Part shown: in pieces, positions 1 through 9,354 of the stretch
Position numbering within the stretch: the first letter of the stretch is position 1
Layout: every line of letters begins with the position of its first letter
Source: Taibaiella chishuiensis
GTDB taxonomy: Bacteria > Bacteroidota > Bacteroidia > Chitinophagales > Chitinophagaceae
Direction of reading: 5' to 3'
DNA: 64,000 nt
Assembly (NCBI RefSeq): GCF_003014535.1
Contig: NZ_PYGD01000014.1
Location: forward strand, 1-64,000
Notes under the pieces: model-generated
Databases searched by the model: none
What the model was told of the DNA's origin: nothing
Seen by the model: the letters and a program-made list of their open reading frames with translations, nothing else
Translations under genes and position numbers: made by a program

Positions 1-1334
1 CTGGGGCTGGCTGGCGGCAGGCAGTTCGCCATTGAACTGGGTGGCATCGTAGCTAAAGCCGGGCAGTTGGCTGTAATCGTCGTAATAGGTATAACTCAGG
101 AAGGTTGCTCCATTGATCTGTGTGGGATAGGTGTTGTAAAGGCTGTAGTTTTTGATATAGGCCCACATATCGGGCGCCGGGTATTGGTAAGCCGGGTCGT
201 CTACCAGGTTCTGCAACACATCACGCGGCGAGGTATAAGCGATCAACCCGGTTACGATGGGCCGGTCATTGCCATCATAAAGGGTAAAGGCCCATTTGTT
301 GTTTTGCTTCTGGTTGCCGTCGCGGCTAAAGATCTGTCATCATAGACGAATTCTTCTACGGCCTTACCCGGTATCTTCCGTTCGATCAGCCGGCCACGGC
401 GGTCGTATTCGTAACTGTAGCAGAACTCCCGTATGGGGTCTACATCCCAGCCCAGGGGCACATTATTAACGCCCTGTGGCGGGATTACGAAACGCAGCCG
501 ACCCTGGTCGTCGTATACGTAATAGGTACAGGCATAACCCGTATGGGCGTAATAGGGAACCGGATTGTTGACATAACGTTTCTGCAGCACCAGGCGGCCA
601 TCTTTATCTTTGAACTCCTGGTTGATACGCCCGTCTTCATCCGTGGTTTCGGTAACCGACAACTCCCCTGCACTATAGGTCCCGTTTACATACGGCTTGG
701 CATGTAAGGCACGGTCGATATTCCACAGCATTACTTCGCCTTGCGTATTGAACCGGAACAGGTTCCGCACACCCCTGTTGCCCCCTACCCAGGCACGGCC
801 GGGTTGTAATTGTTTAAGCGGGCGGCTTAAAACGGATGCCTCGTAGTCGGTACGGCTGTAAGGCGCTTCATCAGGGCCGGACAGGTCGTAAAAGTTACGC
901 ATCATGGTATTGACATGCAGCTGTATCGTACCCGGCACCTGGTTAGCGAAGGGCTGGTTGGCATAGGGCAGGTACTGGTACCGTTCCCGTCCCAGGCTGT
1001 CGTATACATGCACCTGGATGATATCATTGCCATCGGCATGCGCCCGGCGCTGGATGCTTTGCAGCGGGCGACCCAGCCCGTCGAAATAGTCGCGTTGCTG
1101 CCGGTACTGGTAACCCGAGGCAGGCAGGCTCTGCATAGGCTGATCGGGGGTGATGCTCTGGATATAGTTGTACTTGCCGGGGTTGGCCATATTGACCAGG
1201 CCCGGATACGGCGCCTGCACCGCTGTAGACGGCGAATCCGAAACAGGGATATTACCACCAGGCTGCGCTACGGATATATAACCCGGCACAGCCAGGAGTA
1301 AGCTCAATAACGAATGGATCCGAAAGATCTTCAT
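1..1334 (-). CDS. RHS-repeat protein with DUF6443 domain, partial and frameshifted
   Basis: This encodes the N-terminal part of a large secreted RHS/YD-repeat protein and runs off the left edge of the window. The start at 1334 is followed by a signal peptide (hydrophobic residues about 8-20). Residues about 55-125 resemble DUF6443, including the motif YFDGLGRPLQ, and later YxYDxxGRL repeats follow (YVYDDQGRLRF, YEYDRRGRLIERK). The frame stops at 252. However, the conserved RHS text (FSRDGNQ, WAFTLYDGNDRP) continues in another frame from about 340 down to position 1 without a stop. This implies one missing base in 331-343. RHS proteins are polymorphic surface or toxin-delivery proteins; the function here cannot be told from the N-terminus. 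The frameshift may be a sequencing error or a true inactivation. Confidence 0.8.
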
Positions 1335-1550
1335 AAGTTGCTTTTTTGGGGAGCACTAAATTATTTTTCATAAATGTATAAAATATTTAAATGTTAAATA
1401 AAATTAATCTAAAAAATTATTTTTAAATAAAAATAGAAACGGAAAACACAGGGTTATCCGCAACAAGGCACGTTGCATTGCTGCTCGCCAAAAACAGCTA
1501 AAAGGAAATCGCGCAAACCGGCAACAGGTGGCTATCCTGTAAAAGAAAAA
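1335..1550. other. AT-rich intergenic region upstream of the RHS gene
   Basis: No gene was seen here. The part nearest the RHS start (1340-1440) is very AT-rich and should hold the leftward promoter of that gene. No -7 box of the TAnnTTTG type could be placed with confidence. Confidence 0.4.
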
Positions 1551-1588
1551 CAGAAAGAGCCGGCAATATTAATTGCCGGCTCTTTCTG
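1551..1588 (-). terminator. Terminator of the RND efflux operon
   Basis: A perfect 17-bp inverted repeat (arms 1551-1567 and 1572-1588, 4-nt loop) begins 20 nt after the stop of the outer-membrane efflux gene. On the minus strand it is followed by a T-rich tract (TTTTTCTTTTA). This is a classic rho-independent terminator. Confidence 0.9.
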
Positions 1589-1608
1589 TAATGCAGGTGC
1601 AACAGGCT

Positions 1609-3048
1609 TTACCGCCAGCCGCCACCTAATTGTCTATAAATATTGACCACCGCATTCAGCCGGTTTTTTTGGGTTTCGACCAGCTCCAGCTTTGTTTCCA
1701 AGGCATCCCTCTGGGTCATCAGCACTTCGAGATAGTCGGCCCTTGCCGACTTAAACAAATCGTTGGATACTTCTATCGAACGCGTCAAGGCCGCTACCTG
1801 CTGCGCTTTCAGCTCATAACTCCTGCCCAGGTTATCGATACGCGAAAGCTGGGTAGCTACTTCGAGGTAGGCATTCAGAACGGTCTTCTCGTATTGATAC
1901 AAGGCTTGCACCTGCTTGGCATTGGCATTATTGAACTCGGCCCTGATCGCATTCCTGTTGATCAGCGGACCGGCAAGATCGCCTACCAGCGAGCCCAGCA
2001 AGGACTCGGGAAGATGAACCAGGTAAGATGGATTAAATGCCTGGAAGCCCAGCGTACCGGATATACCGAACGAAGGATAGAACTCGGCCCGCGCTACCTT
2101 TACATCCAGCCTGGCCGCGGTAAGCTGCAATTCGGCTTGTTTGATATCGGGACGGTTGGCCAGCAACTGCGAAGGAATACCCGCACGCACCACCTGTGGC
2201 ACCAGGTCCTGCAGATCGCCTTTTGCCCGTGGTATCTCCCGCGGGTAACGGCCTAATAAAAGATGAAGCCGGTTCTCGGTTTCTTTGATCTGTTGCAGGA
2301 TATCGAACTCCAGGCTACGTGAACCCAACACCTCGGCTTCGAACTTTTTCACGGCGAGCTCGGTAGTCCGCGCAGCTTCTTTCTGCACCTTGATCACTTC
2401 GAGCGCATTCTTCTGCAGGTCTATATTCTGTCGTACAATAACCAGCTGATTATCGAGCGCCAGCAACTCATAATAGGTATTGGCGACTTCGGCAATAAGA
2501 TTGGTCAGTACAAAGTTCCGGCCTTCTACAGTTGCCAGGTAGCGGGTAAGTGCCGCTTTCTTTGCATTACGCAACTTCTTCCAGATATCGATCTCCCAGT
2601 TAGCCTGCAGCGCTACCAGGTAATCGGGTAATACTTCGGGGACCGGCCTGCCGGGGGTAATTTCGGTAGAGGCATCGCCGGCCCCCTGGCTGGTATAGCG
2701 GCCTACCTTTTCGAAACCCGCACCAGCCCTAAACCCTACGCTGGGCAATAAAGCTGCCTTGCGCGACCGGATCTCGTTGCGGGCGATCTCGATCTCCTGC
2801 AGGGTGATCATCAGTTCCTGGTTATTTTTAAGCGCCGTGTCGATCAGGTCGGCCAGGTTGCGGTCGGTAAAAAAGCTGCGCCAGGGCAGCACCGACAGGT
2901 TAGTCGTATCCGAACCCGGCTGGTAGACTGCGGGCAGGGCATCATGCGGTGTAGTTTGTACGATAGCAGGTATCTTACAACCGGCCGCATACAGGAAAAA
3001 GCCCAACAGGAGCAGGCTCCGACCGATTTTATATTGATATATCGTCAT
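1609..3048 (-). CDS. RND efflux outer-membrane lipoprotein (TolC/OprM/NodT family)
   Basis: This is the outer-membrane channel of a tripartite drug-efflux pump. The 479-residue protein begins with a lipoprotein signal peptide ending LYAAGC. It carries the two internally repeated efflux-protein halves typical of OprM-like proteins, including the signature NRPDIKQAE and the segment WEIDIWKKLR. It is the last gene of a three-gene leftward operon: its ATG overlaps the stop of the pump gene by one base (TGATG), which implies translational coupling. A strong terminator follows. The substrate cannot be predicted from the sequence. Confidence 0.93.
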   Translation of the reverse strand: MTIYQYKIGRSLLLLGFFLYAAGCKIPAIVQTTPHDALPAVYQPGSDTTNLSVLPWRSFFTDRNLADLIDTALKNNQELMITLQEIEIARNEIRSRKAALLPSVGFRAGAGFEKVGRYTSQGAGDASTEITPGRPVPEVLPDYLVALQANWEIDIWKKLRNAKKAALTRYLATVEGRNFVLTNLIAEVANTYYELLALDNQLVIVRQNIDLQKNALEVIKVQKEAARTTELAVKKFEAEVLGSRSLEFDILQQIKETENRLHLLLGRYPREIPRAKGDLQDLVPQVVRAGIPSQLLANRPDIKQAELQLTAARLDVKVARAEFYPSFGISGTLGFQAFNPSYLVHLPESLLGSLVGDLAGPLINRNAIRAEFNNANAKQVQALYQYEKTVLNAYLEVATQLSRIDNLGRSYELKAQQVAALTRSIEVSNDLFKSARADYLEVLMTQRDALETKLELVETQKNRLNAVVNIYRQLGGGWR

Positions 3049-6000
3049 CAGATTTTTTCAGTTAAAGGGTTTTCGTCTTCGTTCTTAATCAACTTATGCT
3101 TTGAGGCGATACTACCGAATATGTAATACAGGCCGGGTACGATGATCACACCGAAAATGGTGCCCAGCAACATTCCACCGGCAGCAGCAGTACCGATGGT
3201 ACGGTTGCCCAGCTTACCCGGACCGGTAGCGAATACCAGCGGTATCAACCCCGCGATAAAGGCAAAGGAGGTCATGAGGATAGGCCGGAACCTGGCCTTG
3301 GCGCCTTCGAGCGCAGCCTGTAATACCGGCAGACCTTTGTTGTGCCGGTGCGCGGCAAACTCTACGATCAGTACCGCGTTTTTACCCAACAGGCCGATCA
3401 GCATCACCATGGCTACCTGTGCATAGATATTATTTTCAAGGCCAAACAACTTCAGTAACAGGAAGGCGCCGAAGATACCGGCAGGTAAAGAAAGAATGAT
3501 GGCCAAGGGCAGGATAAAGCTCTCATACTGCGCCGCCAGGATCAGGTATACAAAACCCAGACAGATCAGGAAAATATAAACGGCCTGGTTGCCTTGCGCC
3601 ACTTCATCTTTGGAGATACCGGCCCAGTCGATGCCAAAGCCACGGGGCAGGGTCTTCTCGGCTACTTCGTTAATCACCTTGATCGCTTCGCCGCTGCTAT
3701 GGCCGGGCGCAGCTGATCCGCTGATCTCGGAAGAGTTGTACATATTATGCCGCGTGATCTCCGAAAGGCCATACACTTTCTCCATTTTCATGAAAGCGGA
3801 GAACGGTACCATTTCATCTTTATCATTCTTTACATACAGCTTCAGGATATCGTCGGGCAGGGCGCGGTATTGCGGCGAGGCCTGTACGATTACCTTGTAC
3901 TGCCGGCCAAACTGGATAAAGCTGATCTCGTAGTTACTGCCCACCAGGGTGGAAAGCGTGTTCATCGCATTGTCGATGGATACACCTTTTTGCTGGGCCA
4001 GGTCATTGTCTACCCGAAGCATATACTGTGGAAAGCTGGCGCTGTAAAAGCTGAACACGGAAGACAACTCGGGACGGCGACTCAGTTCGCGTACGAAATC
4101 ATTATTGGCTTTCTCCATTTTCTTAAAGTCGCCCGTACCGGCTTTGTCGAGCAGGCGTAGTTCGAAACCACCGGCAGCGCCATAACCCGGCACAGCCGGC
4201 GGCTGGAAGAATTCGATATTGGCGCCGGTTATATCCTTTGCTTTTTCTTCCAGTTCGGTAATAATTTCCTGTACGGAATGCTTACGGTGTTCCCAGCTTT
4301 TAAGGTTAATGAGACAGGTACCGGCATTGGCGCCCGTACCCTCGGTAAGGATCTCGTAACCGGCAAGCGCCGATACCGACTGTACGCCTTCTACATGCTC
4401 TGCAATCTTCTGCAGGCGCTCAGCCACCTGGTTGGTCCTTTCCAGCGAAGAGCCCGGAGGCGTCTGGATAATGGCATAGAACATACCCTGGTCTTCGTTG
4501 GGAATAAAACCGGAAGGCACTACTTTACTGAGGAAAAAGGTACCGACACTGAATGCGATCAGGGTACCGAAAGTAAATACCCTGCGATTGACTACGCGGC
4601 CCAGGAAACTCTGGTACTTGTCTGCAGAGCGGTTAAACCGGGTATTGAAGGCATCGAGGAAGCGGTTGACGGGTGTCTTCTTCTTTGCCTTGCCATGATT
4701 ATTTTTAAGAATGATAGCACAGAGCGCGGGTGTAAGCGTAAGCGCCACTACGCCCGACAGGATGATGGCCGTTGCCATGGTAATGGAGAACTGGCGATAG
4801 AATAAACCAACCGGTCCCGACATAAAGGCTACGGGTACAAATACCGCCGCCATGAGGAAGGTGATGGCAATGATCGCGCCGGAGATCTCGCGCATGGCCT
4901 TCTTGGTGGCTTTACGCGGGCTCAGGTGATCTTCTTCCATTTTGGCATGCACGGCCTCGATCACGACGATCGCATCATCCACTACTACACCAATTGCCAA
5001 TACCAGGGCGAATAGCGTAATGAGGTTGAGGGTAATGCCAAAGAACTGCATGAACATAAACGTACCGATCAGCGATACGGGTACGGCCAAGGCAGGAATG
5101 ATGGTAGAACGCCAGTCGCCCAGGAAGATAAACACGACAAGACCCACGAGGATAAAGGCCTCTACCAGGGTGTGGACCACCTTCTCGATCGATGCGTCGA
5201 GGAACTGGGAAACGTCGTAGCTGATCTCGTAGTCCATACCCTTGGGGAAAGAACTCTTCTTGATCTCTTCCAGCTTGGCTTTCACGTCTTTGATTACCTG
5301 GCTGGCATTACTGCCGTACGACTGCTTCAGCACGATAGCCGCAGATGGGCGGCCGTTAAGGTTGGAGTAAATATCATACATCGAACTGCCAAACTCTACC
5401 TCGGCTACATCTTTAAGGCGTAGCAGTTCGCCATCGGCACTGGCCCGCAGCACTACATTTTCGTATTGTTCTTTGGTGGTAAACCGGCCCGAATATTTCA
5501 GTACATATTCGAAAGACTGCGACCGCTTGCCGGAGCTTTCGCCGGCTTTACCGGGCGAGGCTTCCAGGCTCTGTTTGCTGAGCGACTCCATCACTTCGTC
5601 GGCCGATATCTTGTAAGCCAGCATACGATCGGGTTTCAGCCATATACGCATCGCATATTCCCGGTTACCCAGGATGTCGGCAAAACCCACACCGTTTACC
5701 CTCTTCAGCTCCGAAAGTAAATTGATATCTGCGAAGTTGAAGAGGAACTTCTGATCCGCATTGGGGTCTTTACTGTACAGGTTTACATACATCAGCATGT
5801 TCGATTCTTCGCGGGTGATCTTAACCCCTTCGCGTACGACCAGCGGCGGCAGCTTATTCACTACCGAGGCCACGCGGTTCTGTACGTTAAGCGCTGCCTG
5901 GTTGGGGTCTGTACCGAGGTTAAACACGATCTGGATCGTAGCTTCACCATCATTACCGGCATCCGAGGTCATATATTTCATCCCGGGCACACCGTTAAGC

Positions 6001-6203
6001 GCGCGTTCCAGGGGAATGATCACCGATTTAATCATCAGCTCGCCGTTGGCGCCCGGGTATTCTGCAGTTACATTTACCTTGGGCGGCGAGATGGAAGGAA
6101 ACTGTGTTACCGGCAGGTTGGTAATGGCCAAGGCCCCCAGGAAAACAATGATAAGCGATATCACTATGGAGAGAACGGGTCTCTGTATAAACTTACTAAA
6201 CAT
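3048..6203 (-). CDS. RND multidrug efflux permease (AcrB/MexB-like, HAE1)
   Basis: This is the inner-membrane proton-driven pump of the tripartite system. The length of 1051 residues fits the HAE1 family. The N-terminus (FIQRPVLSIVISLIIVFLG) is the first membrane helix. The proton-relay residues are present: Asp409-Asp410 in GVVVDDAIVVIEA (TM4) and Lys941 in IGLLGKNAVLIVEFA (TM10). The large periplasmic loops occupy the expected positions. It lies 25 bp downstream of the adaptor gene and overlaps the outer-membrane gene by one base. No regulator gene is adjacent. Confidence 0.96.
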   Translation of the reverse strand: MFSKFIQRPVLSIVISLIIVFLGALAITNLPVTQFPSISPPKVNVTAEYPGANGELMIKSVIIPLERALNGVPGMKYMTSDAGNDGEATIQIVFNLGTDPNQAALNVQNRVASVVNKLPPLVVREGVKITREESNMLMYVNLYSKDPNADQKFLFNFADINLLSELKRVNGVGFADILGNREYAMRIWLKPDRMLAYKISADEVMESLSKQSLEASPGKAGESSGKRSQSFEYVLKYSGRFTTKEQYENVVLRASADGELLRLKDVAEVEFGSSMYDIYSNLNGRPSAAIVLKQSYGSNASQVIKDVKAKLEEIKKSSFPKGMDYEISYDVSQFLDASIEKVVHTLVEAFILVGLVVFIFLGDWRSTIIPALAVPVSLIGTFMFMQFFGITLNLITLFALVLAIGVVVDDAIVVIEAVHAKMEEDHLSPRKATKKAMREISGAIIAITFLMAAVFVPVAFMSGPVGLFYRQFSITMATAIILSGVVALTLTPALCAIILKNNHGKAKKKTPVNRFLDAFNTRFNRSADKYQSFLGRVVNRRVFTFGTLIAFSVGTFFLSKVVPSGFIPNEDQGMFYAIIQTPPGSSLERTNQVAERLQKIAEHVEGVQSVSALAGYEILTEGTGANAGTCLINLKSWEHRKHSVQEIITELEEKAKDITGANIEFFQPPAVPGYGAAGGFELRLLDKAGTGDFKKMEKANNDFVRELSRRPELSSVFSFYSASFPQYMLRVDNDLAQQKGVSIDNAMNTLSTLVGSNYEISFIQFGRQYKVIVQASPQYRALPDDILKLYVKNDKDEMVPFSAFMKMEKVYGLSEITRHNMYNSSEISGSAAPGHSSGEAIKVINEVAEKTLPRGFGIDWAGISKDEVAQGNQAVYIFLICLGFVYLILAAQYESFILPLAIILSLPAGIFGAFLLLKLFGLENNIYAQVAMVMLIGLLGKNAVLIVEFAAHRHNKGLPVLQAALEGAKARFRPILMTSFAFIAGLIPLVFATGPGKLGNRTIGTAAAGGMLLGTIFGVIIVPGLYYIFGSIASKHKLIKNEDENPLTEKI

Positions 6204-6228
6204 GAATCGTTGATTAGGGATTGAGGGT

Positions 6229-7311
6229 TTATTCCGCTTTTAATCTCAGGTGAGCGACAACCTGCTGCGGATCCTGGTATTCATACCGGATCTTATCATC
6301 GTCTTTAACCTTCTGAACACCTTCCAGCAGGATACGGTCGTTCTCGGCAAGACCGGTTTGTACGACATAGAGATCGGGCATTTCCCCTTTGATGGTGATG
6401 TTGCGGGAATGCACTACGTTGTTGCGATCCACGACAAAAACATATTTCTTATCCTGGATCTCGTAGGTGGCCTTCTGCGGGATAATCAGCGCATTCTTTA
6501 CCGGCATGATCATTTGTATTTTACCGGTCTCCCCGTGTTTCAACAGCCTGTCGGGGTTCTGGAACCTGGCCCTGAAGGCGATGTTACCGGTCTCGCTGTC
6601 GAATTCGCTTTCGATGGTTTCTACTTCTCCCTTTACAGGCAGCAATTCGTTATTGGCCAGCAACAGGTTTACGGTGGTATTACCGCGGTCTTTTACATGG
6701 GTGGCATAACTCAGGTACTCGGGTTCGGATACGTTGAAGTAGGCAAACATCTGGCTGTTATCGGACAGGCTGGTCAACAGTTCGCCCTCGTCGATAAGAC
6801 TGCCCAGCTTTTTGGGAATGCGGTCGATAGTACCGTCGAAAGGCGCCCTGATCTCGGTAAAGGACAAATGCAGTTTCGCCAGGGCGATCTCGGCATGGGC
6901 ATGATCCAGTTTTGCCTGGGCCATAGCCTGCTCGTTTTTCGATACGATGTTCTTTTCGGCAAGTGTTTTCGCGTTCTGCAGTTCTATCTCGGCAGCTTTG
7001 GCTTCGGCTTCAGCCTTAAGCAATTCGGCCTCATAGATCTTGGGCATAATGCGAAACAGTACCTGGCCGGCCTTTACGAACTGGCCTTCGTCCACATAGA
7101 TGTTTTGAAGAAACCCTTTCTCCTGGGCCCGGATCTCGATATTGCGGACCGAACGGATCTGTGCAACATACTCTTTAGTGAAAGCGGTATCGGCCCTTAA
7201 AGGACTGGTGGCCGTATACTTGCCGGTTTCTTCTTTGTGCTCTTGCGGCGAGGTACAACTTGTTTGGTACACGAGGGCAAGAAGGCCCGTGAACAGGACA
7301 ATTTTATTCAT
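6229..7311 (-). CDS. RND efflux periplasmic adaptor (AcrA/MexA-like)
   Basis: This 360-residue membrane-fusion protein links the inner-membrane pump to the outer-membrane channel. The N-terminus is hydrophobic and ends in a Cys (VYQTSC), so it is probably lipid-anchored, although the lipobox is not canonical. It has the biotinyl-lipoyl halves (VDEGQFVKAGQVLF and IRAPFDGTIDRIPKKLGSLI) around an alpha-helical hairpin (about residues 100-145), then beta-barrel and membrane-proximal domains. It is the first gene of the operon adaptor, permease, outer-membrane protein. Upstream, 7312-7488 carries no regulator. Confidence 0.94.
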   Translation of the reverse strand: MNKIVLFTGLLALVYQTSCTSPQEHKEETGKYTATSPLRADTAFTKEYVAQIRSVRNIEIRAQEKGFLQNIYVDEGQFVKAGQVLFRIMPKIYEAELLKAEAEAKAAEIELQNAKTLAEKNIVSKNEQAMAQAKLDHAHAEIALAKLHLSFTEIRAPFDGTIDRIPKKLGSLIDEGELLTSLSDNSQMFAYFNVSEPEYLSYATHVKDRGNTTVNLLLANNELLPVKGEVETIESEFDSETGNIAFRARFQNPDRLLKHGETGKIQMIMPVKNALIIPQKATYEIQDKKYVFVVDRNNVVHSRNITIKGEMPDLYVVQTGLAENDRILLEGVQKVKDDDKIRYEYQDPQQVVAHLRLKAE

Positions 7312-7488
7312 GGTAAAAAATGGATAATGAGCAATGGAATGTCCGGTCCTGAAAGAACCGGGGGAACAATAAGCGCAGATCGGTCGCCGGATAGATTACC
7401 GGTCGGCACAATTACAGAGCGGGTACCCGCAACGATACATCAGCGGGCAGGTAAGCACCTGCCGCCGGCAACCGACGTATAACGGTAT

Positions 7489-7884
7489 TCAGATTCTTAA
7501 TACACCCTGGAGGATGTACCTGTAGAAAATTTGTCCGTAAAAGACAGGAGGAGATTTGTAACAGTTATGCTGGTAACGGAGCATAGACTGGTAGGAAAAG
7601 AAGGCGCACCAACGGGCCAGCAACCTGGTTTTGCGTACCAGCAATTCATCACTGTCGTCGTCGCTGTCTTCGCAATCGTCGAGCAGGTATTCCTGCGGCT
7701 CGCCCGAAACGGCTTCTTTATAAACAAGCCGGTCTCGGTCGGCAGTGGTAAACTTTAGCTGTTGCAGTTTTTTACGCGCCACATCAGTATGGCGGAAGCT
7801 GTGGTAATGAGCGCCTGCATAATGGTAATTGTATCCCCCGAAAAGAAGATAAAATAAACACACCAAAAATACAACTGCTCTCAT
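7489..7884 (-). CDS. Hypothetical protein with N-terminal membrane segment
   Basis: This 131-residue protein is not recognised. The N-terminus (AVVFLVCLFYLLFGGYNYHY) is a signal peptide or single anchor. The rest is charged in the middle, with an acidic DDCEDSDDDSDE stretch, and aromatic-rich at the C-terminus. On the minus strand a TAGTTTTG box lies 8 nt upstream of the ATG, which supports the start and suggests independent transcription. It may be specific to Bacteroidota. Confidence 0.6.
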   Translation of the reverse strand: MRAVVFLVCLFYLLFGGYNYHYAGAHYHSFRHTDVARKKLQQLKFTTADRDRLVYKEAVSGEPQEYLLDDCEDSDDDSDELLVRKTRLLARWCAFFSYQSMLRYQHNCYKSPPVFYGQIFYRYILQGVLRI

Positions 7885-8133
7885 TTGGGGAGCAAAACTA
7901 ATGAAAGATTGATAGCGGAAAAAAAATCACGGCATTTAACAAGTAAAAAAATGGTTAAATAAAAAATTACCATAAATAGGGGTAACAATCAACTATTTAA
8001 ACATTATACTACTACGTGCCACATACCTGTAAGTAAAGCCTGTATTACTGGTGCGGCATCGTACCACTATTAAAAATCAAGCATACCCGTATAGCTGGTA
8101 AAATAAATCTATTCAGAGTAGGTACCAAAAGCA
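7885..8133. other. Intergenic region, no gene seen
   Basis: AT-rich sequence between two leftward genes. Apart from the promoter of the gene ending at 7489, at its left edge, no coding or RNA feature was recognised. Confidence 0.4.
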
Positions 8134-8134
8134 A

Positions 8135-8168
8135 AACGGGAATAACACCGTTCCGGCGTATTCCCGTT
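8135..8168 (-). terminator. Terminator after the DUF6965-like gene
   Basis: A 10-bp stem (8135-8144 with 8159-8168) carries a small inner stem and is followed on the minus strand by TTTTGCTTTTGG. It sits 22 nt beyond the stop at 8191. Confidence 0.7.
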
Positions 8169-8190
8169 GCTGCAATGCAGGCAAACGCTT

Positions 8191-8430
8191 TTAAGGCATG
8201 CCTTTTATGATATTAGGCTGATCGAGAAAGTATTGTTCCATGTCCTGCAATTTTTTCAGGTTTGGAGCAAACCAGTCGTTGCCATCATTTCTTTCCAATC
8301 GGGTAAAACAGGCATCCAGGTATTTTTCTACATCGTTGATCTGGAAGAAGCCAAGGTCCAGGCGTCCTTCCGGCAATTTGATGTCATGAAAAAATCGTTT
8401 CAGTCTTTGTAATTCTTCTTTATCATTCAT
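8191..8430 (-). CDS. Small protein, DUF6965-like
   Basis: This is a 79-residue cytosolic protein with no signal peptide. The segment LPEGRLDLGFFQINDVEKYL, followed by a C-terminal helical part, resembles the DUF6965 family of Bacteroidota, from memory. The frame is open up to 8475, but I place the start at 8430 (MNDKEE): a TATCTTCG promoter box (8435-8442) ends only 4 nt before that ATG. The function is unknown. Confidence 0.65.
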   Translation of the reverse strand: MNDKEELQRLKRFFHDIKLPEGRLDLGFFQINDVEKYLDACFTRLERNDGNDWFAPNLKKLQDMEQYFLDQPNIIKGMP

Positions 8431-8434
8431 GCTG

Positions 8435-8442
8435 CGAAGATA
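8435..8442 (-). promoter_or_regulatory. -7 promoter box, leaderless layout
   Basis: On the minus strand TATCTTCG is followed by 4 nt and then the ATG at 8430. The box matches the Bacteroidota TAnnTTTG motif with one change. The transcript should start at or within about 2 nt of the ATG. Confidence 0.5.
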
Positions 8443-8531
8443 AATAAATACGGCAATCCGCGTAAGACTTGACATTATACCTGCCCTGTCGTATGTTTAC
8501 AACCCGGATTTATTTCTTTCCGTGTATTCCT

Positions 8532-9275
8532 ATGAAAAATCCTTACGCTTACCTCCGCAGGGCAGTACTGTTCAGCCTGTCCGGCATCCTGCTGTCCGGC
8601 GTTCAAAGCTGCAAAATTGCGCAGGGCGTTACCATGATGAATAAGAAAACGCCGGACGAAAGTACAGTCCGTACCGGAGATAAGACCATCACCTTTATAC
8701 CGATCATGCATTTCGGACGCAAGGAGTTTTATGCCCGGCTAAAACAAAAAGTAATCGCCTATAAGCAGCAGGGGTATACCGTGTACTATGAACAGATCAG
8801 GGCCCGGTATGGCACATTACAGGTATCGCAGGAACGGTACGATAGCCTACGGCGCATGTACCGTAAAATGAGCGGCGGCCAGGGCCATAGCCGGGGCGAC
8901 TATAAGGAATCGCTGGGCGACGTATTTAAAAACAAAATGGTACAACCCCTGTACGACTCGCTGGGGGTAACGGCCACCGATGTAAACGCCGATGTAGACC
9001 TGGTGATGTTTATAACAGAATACGAGCGGTTATACGGCCCCGTGCCGCTCGACTCCTGCGACCTGCATACGCCGCTGGGCGCAGCCTATACCTGCAACGG
9101 GCTGCCCAGGAGCCGCATGCGCCCCGTAGTCGGGGACTTCAGGAACCGGCAGCTTGCCGCCACTTTACTTGCCGCCGCCCCCCGTAAGATCCTGGTATTA
9201 TATGGCGCCGCCCACATCAAACCGGTAAAGAAGCTACTGAAACGGCAAAAAGCCCTTGCCACCGCCGCCCGCTGA
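8532..9275 (+). CDS. TraB/Tiki-superfamily-like lipoprotein
   Basis: This 247-residue protein is predicted to be a lipoprotein (signal ending LSGVQSC, Cys at about residue 27). After the signal it reads FIPIMHFGRKEFYARLK, then VYYEQIR, and near the C-terminus KILVLYGAAHIKPVKKLLK. This His...Glu...GxxH order is that of the TraB/GumN/Tiki/ChaN-EreA superfamily, whose members are thought to be metal-dependent hydrolases or haem-binding proteins. The start at 8532 is preferred over an upstream in-frame codon at 8469 because it gives a clean signal peptide. The exact role is unknown. A second TraB-type gene lies at 51499-52386. Confidence 0.6.
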   Translation: MKNPYAYLRRAVLFSLSGILLSGVQSCKIAQGVTMMNKKTPDESTVRTGDKTITFIPIMHFGRKEFYARLKQKVIAYKQQGYTVYYEQIRARYGTLQVSQERYDSLRRMYRKMSGGQGHSRGDYKESLGDVFKNKMVQPLYDSLGVTATDVNADVDLVMFITEYERLYGPVPLDSCDLHTPLGAAYTCNGLPRSRMRPVVGDFRNRQLAATLLAAAPRKILVLYGAAHIKPVKKLLKRQKALATAAR

Positions 9276-9354
9276 AAGAATTAACGGAGAGATCAACCTG
9301 GCATTATAAATTTGTTTTATTTTACATCACCCGTTTACCTATTAACCATAACCT

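Noticed and set aside
6250-7200. 316-residue open frame on the plus strand over the efflux adaptor gene
   Set aside because: It is antisense to a clear membrane-fusion protein and shows no recognisable motif.
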